The notes beneath the pieces are model-generated. The model was given only the letters and a program-made list of their open reading frames with translations. It had not been told where the DNA came from and ran no database searches. DNA of 64,000 nucleotides from Chrysomallon squamiferum (taxonomy: Eukaryota > Mollusca > Gastropoda > Neomphalida > Peltospiridae): assembly GCA_012295275.1 (NCBI GenBank), contig CM022679.1, forward strand, positions 15,465,842 to 15,529,841, written 5' to 3'. The position numbers were made by a program, and so were the translations under genes. This document shows, in pieces, positions 1 through 13,000 of this stretch (the first letter of the stretch is position 1; every line of letters begins with the position of its first letter).

Positions 1-1046
1 ATAAAAATAATAAAATAAAATCTTTATGTATTTACCCACTGTTCTTCTTTCCCTAAACCCAGGTTACAGAAAAAAAGAGAAAAGAACATGTTAATTATAA
101 TGTGAGACATTCACTGTACACTTAACATATGTTTCAGTAAAGTTTCTTTGTTCTTTTTATCTACAATGTTAATGGATATGTTATCTTACAGATTAGTCAG
201 TTTTATCATAACCAGGTGATTTATGTTTTGTTTGTTGATTTAGGCAGTGGCAATATAAAATACAATTATTTTTCCATTTCTAAAGTGATCTGTTAATTAT
301 TAAAAAAAACATTTTAATAATAGATATTATATTTGCTAACTTAAACAAAGGGCTATTTCAGTTAGATACTTATCAGTATTGAACAGTTAAGAATGTATTT
401 TCTTTTTAATATTTTCACTATATAAAACATTTTTCTTGAAATGCTGATTATGTTAAATACATTTTCTTTTTAATATTTTTAAACCAGAATGGCTATTTAA
501 AACGTATCAGCAGATAGTAAATGTTCTACTTTTTTGTTATCTCAACTGACTTGCACAATCCTGTATTTTTATTTTATACTGGCCATTTTGATTAGAATCA
601 CTGTCTGTAATCTTTGGACTCTACTACAATGGCCCATTAAATGGTAAATTTACTGTATAATTAATATTGTATACACTGTATTGATCTATCAAATATTCTG
701 AGTTGTTTATCATTGAAAGTCTGTTACATACTTAATTATTTATATATGTGTACATGTACTGAATTGCCTTAATATATTTTAAAAAAAAAAAAAAAAGAAG
801 TCAGAAAGTCAGATTAGCATAATGTAAAATTATATGTTATTATGAACAGAATTTTTGTAAATATATTGTACAGTTACTATTAACAAAAAACAACCACCCC
901 CAAAAAGTCCACCCACAAAATAACAAAAAAAAAAAAAAAAATGTTATGACCACAGGCTGTACAAAATATATTTGGATTTCACTATTTGACATTTCTTTGG
1001 ACTGTATAGTTTACTAAAACACTAATGACAGTTTTTGAACTTTCAG
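1..1046 (+). other. DLG5: Intron of DLG5 (partial)
   Basis: Sequence upstream of the first exon seen. It is AT-rich with poly-A runs at about 780-796 and 923-940 and ends in a polypyrimidine-like stretch and TTTCAG at 1041-1046. I see no coding exon in it on either strand. Confidence 0.8.
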
Positions 1047-4046
1047 AGTCACGGTCAACCTCATTAACATCAGATTCTGAAGATGATATGCGACTTCGTG
1101 CTATCAGTGGAGGTTAGTTTTTTTATTAGTTTTTTCTAGATTATAACTGGTGTTGTGAATCCATCTGTACTAATTCTTAAATGTAAAGAAAAATGATTGC
1201 CCATTATTTAGCTCAGAAAGATTTTGCAGAAAATTTGGAAAATAGCTTGTTTTTTATTATTTGAAAATTTGGAAAGTATGTAGATATATGAATCTTATGC
1301 TTGTTGGACTCGAATATGTATGAATGAAGGACTGTTTAAGAATTAATCCTTTTAAACTGAATTGGAGTAATTACATTTTTATAACCACAACTCTCACCCC
1401 ATGAGTTCAATAATCAAAATTTCCTGATATCTGATGAAAAAACAAAAACAAATTCTGCTTGAAAACAGATAAAAGCTAATTATTGTTAAGTTGAAAGTTG
1501 AAATAATCTTTTTTGCAGTGTTAGTTTATGATTCATATGATAATTATCCCTGTATATGTATCACAGGACATACAGATATGTTTGTGTATTTAAATTACTT
1601 TCGATTTATTTAATTTTATGTTTATGTAATTGTGAATAAAATACATTTTAAGTGTTCTTATGCTTTATATAAGATGTAGTTCTTCCTTTAATGGAAGACT
1701 TGCAAGTATCCAGATAAAAAGAGTTAAAATATATCATGACGTAAAATTTAAACTGTATTGAATTGTTTGCAGATAACAGAATATCATCAGTGGGAACAAT
1801 TAGAAAAGTGATTCCATCTCACCAGTATGACCCCAACAACACCAGCAACAGCTACCCAACACTGAATGATCCTCGACAGAGTCCAGACCCCATGGACATT
1901 CAGCCATCACTTAGATCCTCTCGTGATTATGATGGACTCAGGATGCAGTGTGAATTTGCCATGAACGAGTTGCAGTCAATGACGCAGCAACACGCTGAGG
2001 CTGTCAACCGGTATGGACAGGTTGCTAAAGAAGTTGAATATCATCGCAGTCGCTGCAAGTCCTCACAGACCAAACAAACTCAACTGACCAATGAACTACA
2101 GTCTTTAAAGTCACAGAATCAGGAGATACTGAATGAGCGAAAGAAACTGGAAGAGCAGGTTATAAATCTGCAGAAATTACGAAAAGAAGACAAGCAAGAG
2201 ATTTCAGAGTTGTGGAATCAACACAGAAAATTTATCAGCGAGAGAGTTTCCAGTGATGTCATGGATGAAATGTATGTTACTGTGATGAACAAGTTTGAAG
2301 CAATGAAGACAGACTATGAAGCTTTGAAGGAAAGATACAGTGAACTAGTTTCCAATCATGCCAGTGTTGTGGGCCAGTTGGAATTTCTTCAGGAAGAGAA
2401 ACGTCGATCTCAGAAACAGATGGAAGAATTGTGTGCTGCTCGGGATTCTGCCATGGTGGAAAGGAATGGACTGAAGCAGCAATGTACTTCTGTGATAAAA
2501 AACTGGAATGAAGTTATAGGTGAGTGCAATCATTTGAAAGAAAAACTGACAAAAATAACACAACAACGTGATAAATGGATTGTTGACTACAATCAGGCTG
2601 TCCAGAAACAGTTTTCCATTAAAAAAGAAAATGAAGCAATGCAGAGAGAAAAAGATGAAGCAGTTAAAAACTATGCTTTGGTTTTATCTGAGAGAGACAC
2701 AGTTCACAGTGAAATAGAGCAGTTACAGGAAAAACTGAATGATGCTTTGAAAAGAATTGAGATGTATGAGAAAGAAAAGAAAGATATTGAAAATGAACGG
2801 GAAACACTTCGTCGGGAAATATCTTCTGCTCTTCAGGATAGAGACAAGTACAAACGAGAGAGGAATGAGGTCAGTGGCATGAAACTTGAAGTGGAACAAC
2901 AACGAAATGAATTTCAAAAGGAATACCTGCTTGTCTCCAAGGAACGTGATATTGCACGAAAAGAAAGACATGAAGCACTGGATCACATTGACAGAATTAT
3001 TAAAGACACTTATGAGAAGACACAGAAAGAGAAAGCAGAAGAAATTGACCATGTAACCAAGGAAACAGATTTACTGAAGAATCAAATTGAAAAACTGAGG
3101 CAAGATCTTAGTGGTAAGTGTTTGTTGCTGTATATAAAATATTCATATTGTGTTGTTAAAAGTTACTGGATCATTTTTAACATTTGTTTTAGTGACTTAT
3201 AGTTTATAATTTCACTGTTAAACATATTAATTATTATTATTATTTATTTATTTATGTTCTTAGGGTTTCAGGACATAATATCTGCCTTTTGATGTAAAGT
3301 TCACGTTTTTTTAAAGACCTGTTTTGATGTTTATAAATAACTGAAAATCCCATTGCTGCATGATTTTGAATTAAAATTTAATTTGTTTTCTTTCTGTCAG
3401 ATGCCTTACAAGAGGCTGAGATAGCTAAGAAACGTAGAGACTGGGCGTTTGGAGAACGTGACAAGATAGTTCAGGAGAGAGAAAGTATTCGCAGTTTGTG
3501 TGACAACTTGCGACGAGATCGTGATCGCGCTGTCAGTGACTTGGCTCAGGCTCTGAGACTCAGATGACACCAAGAAACAGAAAATTGAGGCTTGCAAGGA
3601 GCTCAAAGAAATAAAGTAAACTTAAATTATTTTCTTTATTGTATTCTGCATTCTGGTTTTACCATTTTGTTTTTGTTTTATGACAACCGTTTTATGTAAA
3701 TTGTTAGTAATTAAAAAGGAAATTTCTGGTTTGATCATTAATTTTTTTTAAAACTGTGATTTCTGCAGTTATCAGATTCAAAAAGATTGCATCTGTGGAT
3801 TAAGGTTTAAAATTTAAAAACAATGAAGTCTTATCTTAGGACGTAAGGACATACCTCATCTGTGAAAACATCATAGTTTTTTACATTTAAATTTTAATTA
3901 TTTTTTTCAGAGAAAAGTATGAAGCTTTGGCTGAGAGAGAAGCAAGGAAAACACAGCTGAATTCAATAGGTCATAACCATTCAAGAGACTCTGCCATTGA
4001 TGCTGATCTACAGGAATGGGAGACAGAAACTCTTGACATTGAGCTG
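1047..4046 (+). CDS. DLG5: DLG5 coiled-coil region (exons 1-4 in window)
   Basis: Exon 1 (1047-1112) is an acidic Ser/Thr-rich linker (SRSTSLTSDSEDD). Exon 2 (1773-3113, 1341 nt) encodes an almost uninterrupted Glu/Lys/Gln-rich coiled coil. Exon 3 (3401-3615) continues it with ALQEAEIAKKRRDWAFGER and SLCDNLRRDRDRAVSDLAQA, which are highly conserved blocks in DLG5. Exon 4 (3911-4046) ends the coil and carries the conserved SRDSAIDADLQEWETE segment leading into PDZ1. Frame 1 of exon 3 runs into TGA at 3565-3567, while the conserved continuation DDTKKQKIEACKELKEIK is in another frame from 3563 on. Exon 4 is in phase with that second frame, so the downstream part is intact. Confidence 0.92.
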
Positions 4047-7000
4047 GTTAGTATCAGTACATTTAACAAATTTAACAATTAAACATCATAGGAAACCTAC
4101 ACTTGAGTCTAACTGAGAAAATTTTCTTTTTCCTTCTGGTTGGAGCAAAATATTATTTACAAAGTTTGTATAATCAGATTTATTAATAAGAAACTAATTT
4201 TTTTCATTGAAATGATTAAGCTGTTAAATTTATATCAACATCAAACAGTGTATTGTATTTATCAAATTCAGAATGTTCCAGAGATAAATTGTTTGTCTTA
4301 TAAAAATTAGTTTTCCTTTTTATATGTTTTTAAAAATGGTTTTAAAAATGTCAGGTTGTTAAAAAGATTGATTTGATTTGACATTGTAGGAAACATTTGA
4401 TGGGGCTGGTTTTGGATTTGATATTATTGGAGGTCGAGATGATCCACAGTTTCAAAACGACCCATCCCTCTACGTGTGTCATGTTGCCAAGGGTGGACCT
4501 GCTGATGGCAAACTCAGGTTTAAATTTTAACTTTTAAAGCAAGCAGAATTATTTATTTATTTAATTATTAGTGATAGTTTGTCTGTTTAATATATATTAC
4601 AGGAATACAAAAATTACTCTGTTTTTAAGAAAAAAAATCATTGTTATATATTATTATGACAGTAGTTTAAAATTTAATTATTGGAATGAATTGTTTTTTT
4701 CTATAAAAGCTGTATGATTATATAATTTGTTTATCTTTCTTCTTTAGAGTGAATGATCTGGTTCTAAAATTAAATAACATGGATGTCACCAACATAGATA
4801 GAAGAACAGCTAAACAAGCCATGAGAAAACAGGGAACATTAATAATGGTTGGTCTTTCATAGTTCTGTTTGGATAATCTATTTATCATCTATGATGTTTT
4901 ATTTGGAAAATAGCTGAAAACATTTGAAGTGTAGCTTATTTAATGAGTATCTATCAACATAATCATATTCAAAATACATTGTTCACAATAAGAAAAAAAT
5001 ATATTTAAGGAAATAGGATACAGTATATTATATTTGTGTATATTTTTTTTAAAGTTTTAATCTAGATGATAAAAGTAAACTAATTGGTAATTGGCAAAAT
5101 GGAACTATAATAAATTTAAAAATCTAAAATAATTTAAAAAAATAAAATAAACAAATAAATATTTAGGAAATGGGTATGGAATGATTTGTCATATTTCTGT
5201 ATATTTTGATTAGTTTTTGTTATAATATTAGCAAAGAATTATTAATTATTTAAATGATATGGAATGATCACCAGGTAATAATGTCAAAAAAATAATGAAA
5301 TGTTTTCAGGTTGTGAGAAGAAGAAAATCAACAAGTGCCAGAGTGTGGCATCCACTTCAGATCATACTCTCCTGTCAGAAGGGTAAGCAGCTTTTGGACT
5401 TGCATTGTGATCATAATTTTTATCTTGTACATCAAGAACCTGACTAGTTAGAGTTACAGCAGAAACTCTGGTGTATAATACTACATTTTATAATTAGATA
5501 GAAATATCCAACATGATTGTGAAGAGAGTTATATTAAATTCTAGTATATTAAATTTTATATGTATCACTAATTCCTGCTTTATAGTATTTTACTTTCGCT
5601 CCTAAAGTCTGTTTTTGTTTTGTTTTTTAAAAATATTTTGGACATTGATTTTCAGATTTGTTTTAATGTTTTTACAATTTGAATTTGTTTTGTTCAAAAA
5701 CATAATAGGAAATTTATTTGAGCAAAACATCCATTAAAACATTTACAGGATAGTGGAATCTTCTCATCTTTTTTGGTTTTTGGTTTCTTGATAAACATAT
5801 GTCTTGTATTTTAGATCCTGGAATTACAATTGAGCAAGGTCTTTTCATTTCTCGTATTAATCCTGGTGGAATGATTGCTAAAGATGGAATTATGTTAAGT
5901 GTTGGAGACAGAATTGTCAAGGTTAGTATAGATTTCATTAATATATTTGTACATATTTTAAAAACAATTTTTTTAGATATGTTAATTACACAAGTCTGTT
6001 TGAAATATATGTTGCCTATAACGTTTTCATAGTTAAAAACATTCTCATACATGAGAATTTACTTTTGACTTTAAAAGTTTAGATCGGTTGTTTTGTGCTA
6101 AAGACATAATTCTTACAGATACTTAAACAGTTAATAAATACTTTGATTTATTTTCTTATTTCCATTGTTAATTTCTTTGCTTTTAAAATTCAGATCAATG
6201 GGAAACCCACTGACAACATGTCGGCCCATGAATCAATGAAAATTCTGGAAAAAAGTAACAATCCTATCCAGCTTGACATATGGCGACAGGCTTCACCCAT
6301 CAGTTCAGCTGGTTCATCACCTACACCTACCAACCAGTCATCGATGTCTCCGATATCCGATACACCACCTGTTTTGTCTGGAATGAGCAAGTCGGACACA
6401 TTTCCACAACACTCTTCTGCCTGGGACACGTCACTGGATAGCAGCAATGGTGTTGGTAGCAACAAGAACTTGAGAAGCCATGGTTCACAGACAGATAGCT
6501 TAGACAGTGCTAGTCCTAGTCCAAGGAAAGGGCCTTCTCGCCATGCCCATCATGACATGGAGAAAGCTCGACATAGTGTGCATGTTTTAGATAAGGCTTT
6601 TGAAAAAGTTGAGAAAATTTTTCGCCCCAGACCAAAAAGTCAAGAGCGTAATTTAGAGGAGTGTCTGACACCAGTGTCAAAAAGTGGCAGCAAATCTTCT
6701 AATTCTTGCAACTCACGCACAACTCTGTCAAATGAAAAAACAGAAAATGTCATTGCTGAATTTGATGCATTTCTGAAAACAGATGATCATGGGAAAGAGA
6801 ACAGATCCAAGGGACGTAAGCGCGAACTGGAACAGGAAAGTAATAGTGGAACATGGCCAAAATCTAGGAACCAGTTGTTGACAACATTTTCGGGACCAGC
6901 TACTGTGATAATGCACCCATCACAGCATCGGATCAAAGAACGGCCTTCCATAAAGTCCTCGCCATTCTTTGACCCACCCAGTGACCTGATTGTGCATCAA

Positions 7001-10000
7001 GAACATGATAAGTTAAACCAAGTAAAACACATATCTCAAAACTCAGACTCCAGTGTGAAGTACAACAGTACTTGCACATCAGCTCAGAACTCAGTCTTTG
7101 TGGCTACTGCAAAAAAATCACCACTCAACATTCCAGTGGGTGTGATTAAAGGCACACAGCAACCTAGGCACAGCATGCCTCAGTTTCACCCTCAGATATT
7201 GCATGGAGATCAGTATCAGACACATTTGCCTCCAAGTTACATTCATGGCCGACTGGACAAATTTGAACCCCCTATACCAAATGCCCCTTCTACAAGTGCA
7301 ATTGAAAAACCTGTTAAACATCGGAGACCTAACTCAGCGAAATCTGACATAAATAATCGTCGTTCTGCTTTTGTGTTAGCTTCTTCCCCTAATTCGCACA
7401 GTTCAGAGAAACAGCAAATGTTGAACTTTCGCCCATCTTCTCTTCAAGTCCCAGAATCTATAAACTATATGTCACCAGAAAATCGGTTTGCTTTTCCCTA
7501 TGTTTCAATAAGTGAAAACCGAATGTCGTCACCTTCAAGTTCTGTTGGAAGTAACATTGGTGGTCGAACCTCACATCATAACCACTCAATAAGGTAACAT
7601 TTTACTACATCATAATGAATAATTTTGGGAAAAAAACACATTTACTTACATAATTTTTAATACCGTTAGATTTTTCATTTTTTCATTCCTGTGGTTTATT
7701 TTTTATTATATTTTTTTTTTTATGTGTTTCATTTGCTTGCCTTAAATTCTCATTAATTCCAGATAGATTTGAAATGTTTTTTTTCTTGAATGTAATGTTG
7801 AATTATATTTACTATTTCAGCCCTCAACCTCAGAATATGCACAGTCGTTCTGGCCACTATCCCCTGCCTGCAGGTCCAAGTCCATACAGTCCAGCAGGGT
7901 GTTTATCTAGTCAGCAAGTAATGAGCATGCCCTACAGCTTGCCCCCTTCAGTCATCTCTGACATCGATTTAGAGCGACCTCCATACTCACTGGTGTCAGA
8001 CAGATATGGATCTCCTAGTCCGTCTCAGCATGTTAGTATTTTGATTCATTTCTGAGGAGTAGAGTAAATGTACCATTTGTTTGAATGGAAAACTGATGGC
8101 TAATGGCTTTAATTTTTTTCAAAAAAAATTTTTATATTTAATTACCCTTGTTTCAAAAAAATATATATTATAGATAAGTATATAAAAAAAATAATAATAA
8201 ATTAGAAAAGTAAATAAATAATAATTAGAAAAATATTAAAAAAGAAAAGAAGGACTGCTTTCTAATAAATTTTTAAATATAGTCCTTTTATATACATAAC
8301 CAGAAATGATAACAAACTATGTGTTATTGATAATATATAATAGGTGCTAATGGTACAACATTAATATGTATCTCTTGGAAACTGTAATCAGATCTATATA
8401 ATAGTATAACCTATTCAATATGATTTTCTCATAATGATTTTTATTTCATAGAATGGAAATAAATTTTGAAAGTTTTTTTTTTTTTTTTTTTTTTCACAGA
8501 GCAGTACAACTTTGAGTGATGAATATATAGGCCCTTGTCTGTTTAATTCTCACGTACACTCAACACTTCCAAAACGAGGTAGAGACACAGAGAGAATTCG
8601 AATTCCTTCCAGTACTAGTGTCAGTAACAAGTCTGGTTCTGTCGAGATTGGTGAGTGTTTCAAGTATTTGTCTTTCAGATTTGATTATATATATTTGGCC
8701 CAGTGCAGGCAGTTAGTTTTGTTTAAAAAACTTAATTTATGACGGCACAAAAACTGCTAATATCTGTATAGCTTTTCAGAATTTACAGTAGCATGTTGGG
8801 ATCTCAGAAAACCTTTTTATTATTGCTGTTATTATACTTCCTTGCATTTTTAACAAAAAAAGTAAACAGTATTCATAGCAGACAAATTTCTGTGCCATAG
8901 AAACGACTTAGTGTTTGTATTGTTTTCAGTATCTGAACGGAGTAGTCCTATATCTCCTATGTTTAATGAAAGAATGGGCTACCTGAGATCACCTCTCACA
9001 GAAGATGGCAGCTCACAATACAAGTGGAGAAAGTGAGTAAAAGAACACACATATTATTTTAATGTATAATCATTATAATGATTATTACTAGTTAATCATA
9101 AATAAATTCAAATATTACAATTGTACAATAAAATACCAAAAATAAATAAACAAATAAGTAAATAGATAAATTAGTCAATTCTTAAGCTGTTTTTAAGAAT
9201 ATAGTTTAAGTATATGTTAAGTACTAGTTATATGGTTTAAAAAAATTAAAACAACCAAAAAAAACACATTACAAATGACAACCAAAAACAGAGAGATGGA
9301 AGGAGGCAGATAACAAAAAACAGCAAACATCAGACATGCTTATAATTTGACACAGCTTTTTACACTGTTTAAAATTAGACATTAACTACTGAAAATTCAT
9401 TAGCTGGACCATTTCATTTTTTTTTTCTTTTTCTGTGGCATTGCTGAAATAATAGAAATGTCATTAAGATATATATTTATTCATTTAAAAGACCATTTCC
9501 TGGAGATACTCGGACCATCAATATTGAGAAGAGTGCTGAACCAGTGGGCTTCAAGGTGGAAAATGGACCTTCTGGAGGAATATTCGTGTCGTCTGTAAAT
9601 CAGAACAGTCTTGCAGCAGAAGCAGGCCTTGTTCCTGGGGACCAGTTGTTAGAGGTGAGAACAGGACTGATTTTTCTGGTTACAGAACTGTTACGTTTAT
9701 TGTAATTTATCATTTCATATAAATAAAACAGGTAAGCAGTTATTTAGAACCACAAATGATATAACTGTTTTCATTTTCTTGAGCTGTCCTAATATTTTAA
9801 TGAACTTACATATTTCAGTAGGAAACATATTCAATATTATTTTATATGGTAAGTAAATAACTGAAAAATGTCTTTTGAGATAAATGTTCAACAGTGATTT
9901 TGAACAGCATATCAAGTCAGAAGTATTATGTAACGTCCTGTGTTTATTAATGGAATGTAAAACTATTTTAATTCTTTTTTGGATTATGTTAATCAGTAGT

Positions 10001-13000
10001 TTTATAATAATAGTACTGTTAATTTTTCATAAATAAATGAAATGGTATATTCCTGTTATTTATTTATTTATTTTTTTAGTTGACTGTTGGGCATTTTATT
10101 ATTTAGATAGTTAAATAAATAAATAAACAATAAATAAAAATAAATAAAACCATAGAAAAGTTTTTTTAATTTCCTTTTAGTCCTTTCTTTTATATTTTTG
10201 TGTGTGATATTGTAAAAGTGTTACAGCCTTAGAATGTTCTCGTGACTGTTGTTTTTCAGGTTTGTGGGATCAACATGAGAACAGCAACATTTGACAATGC
10301 ATTAACTGTGTTGAGACAGTGTGGAGACAATCTCTCAATGAAAGTACAGTTCAATCCTGAAAGTAAGTGTCAGAAATCATTTACAAATGGTGAAATATTT
10401 ATGAATTATTAATATAATGAAATTTGTAACTAAATGAAGTTGTTCCTGATATCACCATTAGGTGTCAAAATCTGTAAAATACGGCCTCTTTTTTTTTAAA
10501 TATGACCTCTTTTTTCTGCATTTGTGAATAAAATGTATAAAGATTTAATTATCACATTCTTACTCAAGAAAATATAAAAATAATTATCGGTACTATATTA
10601 CGTTATGTTAAAATATAATTATTGCTGTATTTCACACCACAAAAATTGTTATTTTGCTACCACCAAAAATATAAATACTATTTTCACTGAGGAAATATAT
10701 CACAGTGTTTAATTTGTTGTAGAATATCGAGAGCACCATGACACATCAAGCATAGGTTCTGTTTCGTCGATCACTGTCAACAGCCTGAGCCCAAGCAGCC
10801 CCGACCATTCCCAGACTCACTATTCCACGTCCTCGCCCCGAGGCAGTGACGCGTACTCCTCCCAGCGCAGTAACGACTACCGACGACGTGAGCTGCACAG
10901 ACACACAGACAGCAGGGATCACCATGACACAGCTAGCATCAGCTCACTGTCCTCGTCAAAGGGTCATGTGACTAAGTCACCTTCTCACAGTCATTCCTCT
11001 TCTCGTGGAAAATCCAATAGGTAAATTATAATCTTAAAAGATTTTACTGGTCATTTGTTTGTGTCCCTACAGAAAACTTTTGGAATTAGCTGTTCCTTGT
11101 AGACATATATTTGATATAGTGAAGTTGTCAGTTTCCATCATCGAAGATTATCTAATAATTTGTAGAGGAGTTTCAGTTGATTGTACTTACATAATTATGT
11201 TCTGTTAATAATTTTTCTCTGCAAGAATCCATGGATAAACAAAGAACAATTATTATATATATATTAAAATGCTTTATAAATTTTAAATGTTAATTGCTTA
11301 TATGTTACTTTGAAACAGTCGTTCACTGTTTTAATTTATATAAGCTTTACTTGTTGAACAAGAAAGAAAAATGTATTTCATATTTAACTACATAAAACAG
11401 TCTATTATGCAAGTAAAATAAGTATTAATATGTAACTTAGCAATGACAGCACCTGTGAGCGGCCACGTTATGTGACACTGAAAAAGAGGAACCCTAACAG
11501 CAGTATTGGATTCAGTATTGTTGGTGGAAATGCTGTTGGCATTTTTGTCCATGAAGCACCCCAGGAAAGTCTCGTAGAAGGAGCAAACACAATCCAGAGA
11601 GGAGATCAGATTTTAGAGGTAAGAGAATGTTTATCTTTTTTCATAACAGCAACATTTTCAGTGTTTTATTTTAGCCGTATTTTCAATTTTTTATGACATC
11701 AATAATTTTAAATTTTTTATTACAGTAATATTTTCAGTAATAATCTTTTCAGTGTTTTATCTTGTTCTGTGATTCATTGAAGATCATTTTTCATTTTTTT
11801 TTTATAATTCTTTAAAAAATTTATTGAGTGTCTAATGATGCACATTATAAAGATAATTTCAAAATACAATATTTCTTATTATTGTTGTTATTGACTGCTA
11901 TTTTATAATATTTGATTCTTTTGTTTCAGTATAACAACCGAGATTTTCGAGCATTTACAGCTGAACAAGCTGCTATTGAGCTTTCCAAACCTTGTTCAGT
12001 GATGCATATCCTTGCACAATTCAATCTAGCAAGTGAGTGTTTTCAGTTTGAAAAGAAATTTATTAATCAAACGGTTATTACTTCTTTCTTTTATTTTTTT
12101 TTATTTTGAAACAAACTGATTGTAGTTTTCTCCAATTAGTTTTTACTTTGCTAATATTTTAATGAATGTTATAACTCACTGCTCTTTATATATAGTTTCA
12201 AACAGTATGTATTATTGTATTATTAGACATACATGTTAACTTACTCTTCATAAAAACACCTTCAGATTAGTGTTACATTAATACTATTGTTTTAATCTAA
12301 ATGATAAAATAAAATCAGACCAAAAGCAGTTGCAATAATTTTTTTTTTAAATGAAGAAAAATTGATCTTCCAAATTTTGGTCTAGTCAAAATCACATTCT
12401 CAACAGTTTTGTAGATAAGTATTATATCAGGATTTATATATTTTTTTGTTCTGTAGTGGTATTTAAAAAAATAAAAAAATTGATTTCATTTACAGAGTAC
12501 AACAAAATACAGACCCAGTCTGGAGACTCCTTCTACATAAAGTCTAACTTCGATCGTCCTGCAGAAAATGAAGGAGAGCTCACATTTCATCGAGATGACA
12601 TACTCCTTGTTGAAAATACTTTACACCAAGGATCCATGGGCCTGTGGTATGCATGGCTTCTTGATGATGAAGGAAAGAAGATGAAAGGAGGAACAATTCC
12701 AAGTAAAATTGGGTAAGCAAATGTGGTCTTGATGTCAAATCAAAACTGTAATATTAGAAAAGAATGCAGCAGTACCAGAGAGAAATCAAATCACACAAGT
12801 GACTGAAGTTCACTGTATGCTTTCAGATTTTGAAATAACATTATTAGTTCTTAATCTGACAGCTTAGACGAGGTTCAAATGAGAAGAAAGAGAGAGAAAG
12901 TGAGAGAAGACAAACATGCATGAAACCCAAAAAATCCAATGACAGCCAGACAAAGAGAGATAGAAACTGAGAATGTATCAGTTGTGATTTTTCTGTTTTT

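Noticed and set aside
3530-3562. Cryptic intron inside DLG5 exon 3 (GTCAGT to ACTCAG) as an explanation of the frameshift
   Set aside because: Removing it takes out 32 bases, which does not restore the downstream frame, and it would delete conserved residues.
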